From: Oehlia diaphana
Taxonomy: Eukaryota > Glomeromycota > Glomeromycetes > Glomerales > Glomeraceae
Direction: 5' to 3'
NCBI GenBank assembly: GCA_003833135.1
Contig: QZLH01000638.1
Span: 16,379 to 44,934, forward strand
Length of the DNA stretch: 28,556 nt
Made by a program: the position numbers and the translations under genes. The notes below the pieces were generated by a model, which was not told where the DNA came from, did not search any database, and saw nothing but the letters and a program-made list of their open reading frames with translations. This document shows positions 13,306 to 22,807 of this stretch, one piece after another. Each line of letters opens with the position of its first letter. Position 1 is the first letter of the stretch.

Positions 13306-15592
13306 TTATATCTGAACATTCTTAACCTCGATCTTGGCTTCTTCCCAACTACTTAAATTCTAGAAATTGAGATATTGTATTTAATATTTGTTTACAATTA
13401 TTAGTAAAATCCATCAATTATATACCTTTTTACACCATGTTACATGATTCTTTGCATAATTTAAAAGCATATCTCTTAAATCACGAATTTTTTGACGTTG
13501 AAAACGGTCCAAATCTTCTTGGATTGAAGCTGAGATGTTTTTTAAATCCTCGGCAGTCGTTACCTTAGCTTCTTCAAGCTGAATTCACCAAGAAATGTAA
13601 AAAAAAAATTATTAACAAAGCAACTAATGCAATAAAAGTAATTTAACTAACTTGGATTATAGACTCTCTAGTTTTCCCGATACTATTTCTCCGAGTAGCT
13701 TCCGGATCAACGTCCATAATCCCATGAATTGTATGACTAAGAACAGAAAAAAGCTTCGAGCCGCTACGCCTCTTTTGGTGAGATTTGGTAATTGTTAATG
13801 AATCCCCATTCTGCGAATGCTCATGATGGTGACCGTTTTCTCCAATAGTATTTTCATTACTTTCACCATCAAGATTAGATTGTGTACTTTGAATGGAAGT
13901 ATCTTGGATGCCACGATCTTTAGCTAAAGCTTCTTCTAACCTTTTTGACTCTTGTTCCGATTTTTCCAAAACTTCCAAATTGAATTTTTGCTTCTCCAAT
14001 GTTTCGGCTGTAAGTTCCATTTGTAAATGTTTTAGATGTCTATATTTAAGAACCTGTTTAATAACCTGTGCAAACTGCGAATACTCTTGTAATGGTTCAG
14101 AAAATTCAGCTTCAAGTGAAGAAGTCTAAAAACATTTATACGTTAAGAAATAAGTTATTGTGTTTATCATTAATTAAGATTATTTAATATATATTACCAA
14201 AGATCCTGTAGCCATAAAAGAAGAGTCAACAGCTTGTCCCACTTTTTCGATGGCGTTAGCTAATTCGCCATGTTCATTTAAACTAAACCCATTATAAATT
14301 GCACCTAGCTCGGCATAATCATTTGACAAATCTATATATGAAAATGCAAAACATATACGTTAAAAAAAATATATATGGTATAAAATAATAAATTAAGAGT
14401 ACCATTCAAACGTTTCCAAGTTCTCTTGTTTGTCTTTTCTAAATTTTGACTTATATGATATGCAAATTTGTTTGTAAATGCTTCAGAATCTATAAACCGT
14501 GGATCAGGATTTTTTAATGGCTGAGAAGCATTCGGATTAGGAAGTAAGGTCTGCTGAACCGTGCTACTAGTAGGTGACGAAGACGCACTAGAGGGATGTG
14601 ACGACGAAAGATTAGCAGGAGATCCTTGAAGAATATTTTTCGGCAAACTGGAAAGCAGACGAGATTTCAACACATCATTCTATATAGTGTACATTTGGTA
14701 ATAAAGTAAATAATAAATTAATTATAGATTTATAACGATAGTCGAAATTTACGAAAAAATTATACCCAAGAAACTCCAGTTTCCAAAAATTTGTGAAACA
14801 CATGTTCGTTTGAAAGTTGTGGATGGTTGGATACACGATTTAAGAAACTTTGCAACATTCTTTTACGTTTCTCGATAATTGCGACGTCTTCTTTGGCCTT
14901 GCCTTGTAAAGTCGCATAATCAGCTAATCAATGTCACATACAGGTCAAATCAATTGACATGTATTGATCTAAGTAAATCAATTGATATATAATTGAAAAA
15001 GAAAGTATCTCGCCTCCTTTCCATTAATTGGATTAAGGTAGCAAAGAATTTAAGATAGATCACCAAATGAATGTTTCTCGGGAATTGGCGGAACTATCAA
15101 TGTGGGGTATAATCTCATTAAGGATTTTCTCAAGGATTCGAATTCTGAATAGCGCCGCTTAACTTCTTCTTCCTATGGTCCCCAAAAGTATGAAATAAAA
15201 TTGTTAAATAAAAACTTCTTTAAACTAAGATAAAGGACAACGTTTTTATTAATGTTTAATACATAGAATCAAAAAAAATACGAATGTTTACATACCCCTA
15301 CTTTTACTGTGTATGTAATAAACGAACTCCCACTATCGTCAGATGTTTTCTGTGCATTAGTAATCAAAATGACGGTTCCTTCAGCGTGAATTTCTTTGTC
15401 AATTTGACAGCAATAGTGGGTTTTAACTCCTGGTTTATACTGGTAATTTATCGCTACTGTTGGTCTAGCTGATCTAGTTTCACTATGTTGTTCTGCTTCA
15501 GGCGCCCGATCTAATTCTTCCTCAGAATCAGAATCATTTCTCGTGTTGGAAATAGCGCCTAAAAAAGGGTCTATGTTTTCAATGTCGGACAT
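13306..15592 (-). CDS. SNX41: PX-BAR sorting nexin, Snx41/Atg20 family
   Basis: This is a phosphoinositide-binding sorting nexin. Family members pair with Snx4/Atg24 on endosomes for cargo recycling and selective autophagy. Eight exons are 15296-15592, 15064-15172, 14766-14923, 14403-14679, 14198-14331, 13652-14125, 13426-13578 and 13306-13359, giving 551 residues. The PX domain shows [11 protein letters not shown] (about 104-114, the PI3P-contacting RRYSEF) and the Pro-rich loop PPIPEKH (127-133), followed by [21 protein letters not shown] Ser/Pro-rich linker leads into a helical BAR region (about 230-551) with a polar insert around HHHEHSQNG, as in Snx41/Atg20. The start is uncertain: ATG 15592 ([10 protein letters not shown]) was chosen, but the frame stays open upstream to about 15680 without an ATG and a TTAG acceptor there could join a further 5' exon. 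Atg20 versus Snx41 cannot be separated by eye. Confidence 0.88.
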
Positions 15593-15963
15593 AACTGAAA
15601 ATTCGCATTCATCGGTTGTATCGAGTGTAGCTGTATTATATACATATCGTCGATCAGCCACTTCATCTATTAAATTGTGTAACTAAGTAATATTGTATCA
15701 TACATGCAGACAATTTTCTTAATTTTAGGAATTTATTTAATAAAAGAAATACATTAAATAAATAATAAAATAATTTATTAAATGTGTTTATCCGTTAAAT
15801 TAATTACTCAATTAATTGCTAAAGCTTCTGACAACGTTTTTTTTCATGATGAAATGCAATTGATCTAATTGATCTAATTGATCTAATGTAATCCTTAAAA
15901 TCAAAGAAAATATTATAAAGAATAAATTATAAAGAATAAATAAAGAAATTTATTTTATTTATT
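15593..15963. other. short spacer between two minus-strand genes
   Basis: This spacer holds the presumed promoter or 5' exon of the sorting nexin and the 3' flank of the V-ATPase gene. It contains three tandem copies of AATTGATCT at 15858-15884. Nothing else is supported. Confidence 0.6.
15858..15884. repeat. 3 x 9-bp tandem repeat AATTGATCT
   Basis: Three exact consecutive copies of AATTGATCT lie in the spacer upstream of the sorting nexin. They could be simple slippage or clustered factor sites. Confidence 0.7.
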
Positions 15964-16573
15964 TTACACCCTACAAAAATATTTATGTTAGAATCTTGAT
16001 AAAAAAGTACTAGAATATTAAACATTGCTAAATAGCAGTTATAATTAACATACCATGCATGTGTCATATATTTTTGAACAGCTATCAATGCTCTATAACG
16101 AACTTCCGGATCTTCATGTGTCATAAGTTCCATTATTCTCTGTTTAGCTCCAATTTCTTGTAAAAACCTATATCAAATATAAAAATAATATCCTTTAAAA
16201 AATAATTCAATATAATAACTACAACACATAAATACAACATAATCCTTCATACTTCTTCCCGCTAGGATAATATTTTACATATTGTCCTAAATCGTGTGCA
16301 GCAATTGAAAGGACTGCATTATCACTTGACTGACTAAGCAATCTTGCTAAAATCCTATAAATACAAATAAACAGAGGAAACATTAATGTGATTCTGACTT
16401 ATACAATAAATACTTTATATAATAATAATTTCAATACCTTACTAATTCATGATCTTTCTCATTTAACTTTGCTACATTTTGTCTCCAAAATTGATCAGAC
16501 TCATGAGGTGGCGACCATTGAAGCATACCAGAAGTAATTTCTGATGCATACTCATCAAAAGTCCTAAAAATTG

Positions 16574-16605
<32 letters not shown>

Positions 16606-18351
16606 GACAATCAGTTTAATTATCGAATCATTTTGTAAAATAAATATTTAAATATCTTAAATAACTTACGTCAAACTATGAAAGTTTTCTTGAAGTCGCT
16701 CTTTCAAAAAATCAATATCTTCGACAATTTCCTTGTCAGTCCATTTTCGACTCGATAAATTCTCACAAAAGTTTAATAATCTTGCAACTAACATTGCAGG
16801 CAAGTTAGCTTCCGGAGCTTTTTCAACCAAATTCTTTAAAATCGATATTTAAAAATTTGATTAGAACTTGAAATGATAAGAAAAATAACCGAAAAGATAC
16901 AAGTTTTTATTTACTCTGAAGGTTCCAATAATCACGCGAATTATCTTTTCTTTAATGGCAGCTTTGGCAATATTGATCAGCGTAGGAATTAAATCATATT
17001 TTCTATGAATAAATAAAATAAAATAAAATAAATAAATAAAATAAATATAATTGTAATAAAAGAAATTTTAAATTTACTTGTTAAATTCCAACGACACTTC
17101 TCTTTCAAAGGTTAATAGCCAGAAACAAAAAATTATTTGATACTGCATTTGAGGTGTAGGATTTCTAACTTTAAGAAGATTAACCAATCTACATGAAAGA
17201 ACTAATCAGTATTATATAATTTACATATCGGAACTTATAAACAATATAGTAACTACTCACGTATCTACAGCTTGCGAAACTTCCCACAATTTTGTACGAT
17301 AACTTGGAATTCTCAAAGTTGAAGCTAATATCTGAACAGCAAGGTCATAAACATGAGTATTATTACTCTTGAGCTTCAAAGTGATCCAGCGGAAAAATTC
17401 GTCAAGATCAAAAGGAAGAGCTTTTGGTGCAGAGCTAAAACATAATGTCACGTTATAAATCAAATTTTAGTCAACATCCAATTAAATTGACGTCAAAATA
17501 AAAATTTCTTACACGATCAATAAAGTAAGAATTTTAGATGACATTAGAGGAACGAATTCATCTTCAACTTTAAACAAGCTGTACAGTGACAACAGAATTA
17601 GTTAATTTCAAATCCTCGAATAAATTTCAAATATGTATGTATATATATATATTTCGTTACTTTAAAAAAATACGGTAAGGAAGTTCAACATCTTTTTCAG
17701 AAAGTTTATGGAAAAATTTGACACGTTGTTCATTATCTAAATACAAAGTATTATTATCTTGAGTATATGATAACTTTGTATTTAGTAGTTCAACAGAAGA
17801 TTCATCTTACCTGATAACATATCATTAACCAAAACCAGGATATATTGTACCGTATCAACTCGGTTCAATTTCTCCAAGAGATTTGCGTATAATTCTGTAT
17901 ATTTTTCTTCTTCCTAATAAAAAGGTAAATTCATGATACCTTCTTGACCCTAATAATAAGAACAAATACATGATAAAGAGACATTATATAAACATACCTT
18001 TTGCAAAACTATTCTTAATTGTTCGGGACTTTGTTTATCAACTTTTTTTAAAAGATCAAGTTCGTCCTTGGTAATAAGTTCAGCAGTTTTATAACCCTAA
18101 AATAATAGAATAGTAAAGTGTCAAATAGCTTCCTGTTAAACAATAATTTAAATCTAAATAAAGTTTAAAACCAAAAATTTATGAGATTAAAGTTCCAACA
18201 ACAAACCAGCAATGACTAGACAATTGGTTTAGAAACTTACATCCCAAGGAATTGGACGTGAACGTATACCACTTGTAAGTTCGTCCAAATATGAATTTGA
18301 AACAAATGCTAATGGGACATCGGGAACTGTCTCGTCTATTACTTCGGTCAT
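15964..18351 (-). CDS. VMA13: V-type H+-ATPase subunit H
   Basis: Subunit H is a cytosolic HEAT/ARM-repeat protein of the V1 sector that activates the assembled vacuolar proton pump and silences free V1. Thirteen exons were traced: 18241-18351, 17998-18096, 17811-17913, 17661-17736, 17513-17578, 17261-17434, 17078-17188, 16915-17002, 16670-16833, 16438-16563, 16253-16354, 16054-16167 and 15964-15970. They sum to 446 residues, within the family's 440-480. Recognisable segments are SRPIPWDGYK near the N-terminus, FCFWLLTFE in the middle, and the conserved C-terminal AAHDLGQYVKYYPSGKK and MELMTHEDPEVRYRALIAVQ. The last exon is only 7 nt (completing W, then V and stop). Reading through its donor instead would add an unlikely hydrophobic tail. 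The start codon ATG 18351 gives MTEVIDETVPDVP. The gene is divergent from SIR2. Confidence 0.95.
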
Positions 18352-19030
18352 TATGAACCAATAAATGAAGATAGTAAAGTAAGGAGTAAAGAAAGTAAGG
18401 ACCGAGATATAAATCTCGTCTTGTACATATATTTGGTTGGCGTAATCTTAGATCAAGAGATGAAAGATGATTACACCGAATGATCGACAATATCGTAGAT
18501 AATCCGAGGTTGTAAAATTCAGCCGAAAGAATTTGACCAGAATTAATAATACCTTATGTTAGTTATGATGATCTAAATAGTACAAAGCATAACTGATCAC
18601 TGGATATAATCAAATTAAGAAGAGAAGAATTAGATTGTTTTTAGCTATATAGAGATTACTAACTTGGTTATAAATATTGGATAAAAAAATCGATTTATTA
18701 TCCAATTAGGAGTCACAATTCTGATGCCCTAATAAGAGTGTACTGTTCACATGTGTGACGATCTGTCGTTTATTGACCAATCATTAAACGGAACAGAAAT
18801 TCCGTCCTACATTAATAAGAATAACGTCACAAAAAATACAACGAAAAACAGATTTTCTCCCAAATACCTTAAAGGTTGCAAACTAATTCCATCTTTAATA
18901 GATCTTGCCCCCCAAGAGTCCACCTTCGTGACATTTTCGTTATTGCCGTCGTCCTTGAACCATTTTGCAAGTAGTCTCAGCTTTGGGACTGGAAATTTAT
19001 ATGTTAATTTTTTTCTGAAAAAGTGTTAAC
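18352..19030. promoter_or_regulatory. divergent VMA13/SIR2 promoter region
   Basis: About 680 bp separate the divergent starts of VMA13 (minus) and SIR2 (plus), so both promoters must lie here. The SIR2-proximal third is occupied by an upstream open frame (18751-19029). The minus-strand open frame at 18179-18490 overlaps VMA13 exon 1 and is treated as a shadow. No specific promoter element stands out. Confidence 0.5.
18751..19029 (+). other. upstream ORF immediately before SIR2
   Basis: A 92-codon frame begins ATG at 18751 and ends TAA at 19027-19029, a single base before the SIR2 ATG at 19031. It is out of frame with SIR2. Its composition (Ser, Asn, Leu, Phe) shows no recognisable domain. 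If it lies within the SIR2 transcript it would act as an upstream ORF affecting SIR2 translation. It may equally be untranscribed promoter sequence or a chance frame. Confidence 0.3.
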
Positions 19031-21594
19031 ATGCTTACTAGAAGACGTGAAGAAAATTCTGCCGAAGTTACGGGTCTGAGTTCTCCTAAACGTATACGTG
19101 TGGGTGATTCGGATCACGATTCACAGTATCCATGCTTTTCAGCACTCTCTTCTTCACACACATATACAATTTCAACCATCACTCCTGTTGAGACAATTAA
19201 TTTCTCAAATCAAGAAGATTTGACCACATCTTCAGAACATTCCGCTAATCATAACCATTACGTCGCAACAGACGAGACAATTCGGCCGTGTCAAACATCG
19301 ACACGGACTTTACAACTTAGTCTAGAAGCGAGCAATCAAAATTTAGTTACTCAAGAATATACTATAATAGAAAGAACTCTTAATTCAATCATTTCACAGT
19401 CAGAGGCTGTCGAGATAATCGAAGACTCTAAAGGGGGGCCCTACGTAAAATCGGCGGATATTTTAGATGAAGATGTGGCTGGGAAACATCGTATTTTTGT
19501 TGAAAAAGAAGACGATGACGACGATGATGATGAAGATTGGAACGAGGGTGACCACGTGAACGATAGTAGTGATGAGACTTCGTCCATTGATGATATTATT
19601 GATCAAATGAATCATGAGAATGTTGATGAAGATGAAGCATTGTCGATAAGCAAGGAAGATCTAAGTAGAATTATTTATTTATTTATTTCGCTGTTTGTGA
19701 TGCAAGAATTTTTATATAGTTTTAATTTACGAGAATCCTATTACAGATATTCCGCCCTTGGATGATGACGAAGTTGAGTATTATAAGCAGGAGGCTCGAG
19801 AGAAAGGTTTTTGACTTATAATATTTATTTTTCTGAATTGGTATTATATGTATTGAGTTAACCTTTATTTGTAAATTTTTAGGAACACAAAATTTCATTC
19901 AAGAATATTTCTTTGAAAAAGGAATTTCTCTTCAAAAACTATTTTATGCTTTTGATTACAAATTGGTTAGTTAAGAAATTATATTTTTATTTTTATTGGA
20001 TTTAAAATTTCAAATTCTCATATATTGGACTATTACTTTGCTGAAACTATAGCCTGGAAAAATAAACTTTTCTGATGTGCAATTAATTCAAGTTCTTAGT
20101 AAAGTCGTACAAAAGTTTCTTAGGCAACGTAAAAAATTACCTAACGTCAATACTTTAGAGGATGTTATCGAATTATTACGAGTATCAAAAAACATTATGG
20201 TTTTGACAGGTGCAGGGGTTTGTAACAAATATTTATTTATCGAAAAAAAAAATATTATTATTTCATCTAGACAAGAATCATAATATAATACTAATAAGTG
20301 ATGAAAATGATTAGGTGTCCGTTTCATGTGGTATTCCTGACTTTCGATCAGAAAATGGTATTTATTCTAGGTTATCTGAATTTGACCTGGATGATCCACA
20401 AGATATGTTCGATATCAATTATTTTAGAGATTGTCCTGAAGTCTTTTATTCATTTGCAAAGGTTGTTGTTTCATTACTTTTGATTATTCAAAGAACAATT
20501 TATTATTTAAAATTTTTTTTTTTTAATATTTGGATTTGAATTTAATATACAGGAAATTTATCCCAGCAATTTCACACCTTCACCTTCACATTATTTTGTA
20601 AAACTATTGGAGGAAAAGGGGAAGCTCTTGAGAAATTACACACAAAATATAGATACACTTGAACAAGTTGCTGGAATTGAAAATGTTTTACAATGTCATG
20701 GTATTGTATTTTATAAAAAATTTACAAAAAAATATTAGGATGAAGATTCATACCTCTTTCTTCTTTACAAAATATAGGATCTTTTGCAACTGCAAGTTGT
20801 ATTGTGTGTGGATATAAAGTAGATGGCAACGAAATCAAAGATGACATTCTAAATCAGCGAGTACCATACTGTCCTAAATGTACCAACGATGACGAAGGCG
20901 ATGATATAGGAGAAAGTGCCTCTATAATGAAGCCTGACATAGTATTTTTTGGCGAAAAACTTCCTCCAGAATTTGATCAGTCATTCCCCCGAGATCGAGA
21001 AAAAGTTGACCTTCTGATTGTGATGGGAAGTAGCTTGAAGGTTGCTCCTGTCAGCGAAATAATGGGTATGTATCATCTACATATTTTTTATGAATTTAAT
21101 TTTGTTAAACCATTGTATTTCATAAAGAAATATTATGACGAAGTAGTTACAAGTTTAGAACAGATGGTTGAAGAAATATATGTTAAATGCCAATTTTTAT
21201 TTTATATTCGTTTGTAATAGGACAAATTCCTCATCGAGTTCCTCAGATTGTTATCAATCGAACACCTATCAAACATATGCAGTTCGATGTGCAACTTCTT
21301 GGTGATTGTGATATTATAATTCCTGAACTTTGTAGAATGCTTAAATTGGAGTTAGTTCATGAAAAGCTGCCCGGTGGTTCGTCTTCGTGTAAAAAATTTG
21401 AACCTTATCGATTTTTGGATCCACACATTTATTTATTTGAGGGAGCGGTAGTGAAACAAGGAGATTTGATTGGACTTGGTGTAAGGACAACAGGCATTGA
21501 AAATTTAAGCATTCAAGAAAAAAACAAGGTAGAAACTAGAGACGAGAGTGAAGGGAATGAAAATACAGTGAAGAGTAATATTTATCTCACTTAG
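19031..21594 (+). CDS. SIR2: NAD-dependent deacetylase, SIR2/SIRT1-like class I sirtuin
   Basis: This enzyme removes acetyl groups from lysines using NAD+, producing nicotinamide and O-acetyl-ADP-ribose; class I members act mainly on histones in silencing. Eight exons (19031-19664, 19747-19806, 19883-19965, 20053-20217, 20315-20461, 20553-20700, 20778-21065, 21221-21594) give 632 residues. The N-terminal ~210 residues are Ser/Thr-rich with an RRREE-type basic start, a possible nuclear signal near SPKRIRV and a run of seven Asp in an acidic patch. The core has [15 protein letters not shown] (about 312-326), [14 protein letters not shown], catalytic His412 in QCHGSFATAS, zinc cysteines 420, 423, 444 and 447, and [10 protein letters not shown]. 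The sequence is close to animal SIRT1 through [13 protein letters not shown]. The C-terminal ~50 residues are variable. The exon 1 donor (CTA A/GTAGAA) is the least certain junction. Confidence 0.95.
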
Positions 21595-22189
21595 ATACAT
21601 GATCGATCATTCATGATATTCATACCGATTTATCACATAATGATATTAAGCTTGAAATCATATACTATTTATATTGAAGTTCACTGTCACAATATGATAG
21701 AAATATATACACAATCACAACCACATTCTACTTCTTAAATTCCTCATATTTTCATATTCTGCTTTATTAGAACAATCAATTGCATATGAGGAAATTGTGA
21801 AATTTTTTTACTTACATGAACTGTTTTTTTTTAGCTATAATAATAAGAAGTTAAAATCCAGATCAGATTAATAGATTTTCAGTAAACATTTTTGATTTAT
21901 TTATTTCTTCAAATATAAATTTAGGGAATTTTTGTATAGATTTTAAAATTTTATATTTTTAAATATATTAATTAATTGTACAAAATGGATTGAATTTCAA
22001 TAAAATTGCATAGTCTTAAGTTTAATGCTAATTTTAGCTTATTGCTGAACTTGTATTGAAATTATTGAATTTACAATTATTATTTTTTTAATACTTTCGC
22101 ACGAAGTGTCGTCTTCATAAGGTAGTACTTCTGGTTTATCGATTTTATGTCTTATCAGGAAAATTTCAATTTTTGCATTGCTTTATTTC

Positions 22190-22530
22190 CAGTTGCCAGG
22201 TATAATAACAGAAGTCCAATATTGGAATATCATAATCGAGTACCATCCCTATAATAAGGACGATATACTAAATTTTTCGAATAAATCCATAATTAAAATT
22301 TGGACGAACCTCAACAGTGCTTTCATCACACTTTCCAATAGCAAATGGCATATTAATATTCTCCGCAAACTACTTTCATTGAATGCAACAAGACATAAAG
22401 TAATTTTGCTTTCTTTTCTAGGAATAAACAATTCAACACTCAAACTTCTTTAAACACATAGATATGTAAAGCTCGTCCAACTTGCTCTGCAAATTCTATA
22501 TCTAATCCTTATCTTCAACCTTTTCTATCT
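22190..22530 (-). pseudogene. exon-like coding relics, unrecognised protein
   Basis: Two minus-strand blocks translate into protein-like peptides unlike the surrounding AT-rich sequence. Block A (22508-22440) reads GLDIEFAEQVGRALHIYVFK and ends at a stop. Block B (22369-22268) includes AENINMPFAIGKCDESTVEV, then RPNFNYGFIRKI and a stop. Block B is preceded by a GTAG acceptor and its stop overlaps a possible donor (TTTA/GTATAT). A third piece in another frame gives YRPYYRDGTRL just beyond. No uninterrupted frame joins them. This suggests a decayed or multi-exon gene fragment. I do not recognise the family; block A faintly recalls GxDxEFA segments of periplasmic-type binding proteins, which is not enough for a call. 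Confidence 0.35.
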
Positions 22531-22738
22531 ATGGTTCGGAATTGGTAATAATATTAATTACTATATAATAAATATTTAATTATATCGAGCAAAACACGTC
22601 ACAAACCAATTCTTTTAATTTGCGCGTCGGATTTCAGTAATTTCTGATCTTATCTACCTGATTAGTTAAGATAGTGATTAAAGTTAAAAGATGATGTGAC
22701 AACATGTAATAATGGTTACATAATATTTTGATGGTAGT

Positions 22739-22744
22739 CACGTG
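22739..22744. promoter_or_regulatory. E-box CACGTG upstream of DDB1
   Basis: The flanks read GTCACGTGTA, 64 bp upstream of the DDB1 ATG, the same GTCACGTG core as upstream of SWR1. The match is exact; use by a bHLH factor is inferred. Confidence 0.35.
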
Positions 22745-22771
22745 TAGAATTTTTTTGGTGAAAAGACGTAC

Positions 22772-22779
22772 TTCGCGCG
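22772..22779. promoter_or_regulatory. E2F/MBF-like TTCGCGCG
   Basis: A CG-rich octamer stands out in AT-rich sequence 29 bp before the DDB1 start. A related TTTGCGCG lies near 22618. Both resemble E2F-type sites (TTTSGCGC) but are not exact matches. Cell-cycle regulation of DDB1 is a guess. Confidence 0.25.
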
Positions 22780-22807
22780 ATCTGAATTTTTAGTTAAACA
22801 AGTAACA

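Larger units (their letters stand above)
21595..22807. other. SIR2-DDB1 intergenic region
   Basis: The first part is the AT-rich SIR2 3' flank, with an AATAAA at 21999-22004. At about 22190-22530 there are exon-like minus-strand blocks, listed separately. The last 200 bp is the DDB1 promoter region with TTTGCGCG (about 22618-22625), CACGTG (22739-22744) and TTCGCGCG (22772-22779). The plus frame 22178-22453 shows no recognisable domain. Confidence 0.55.
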
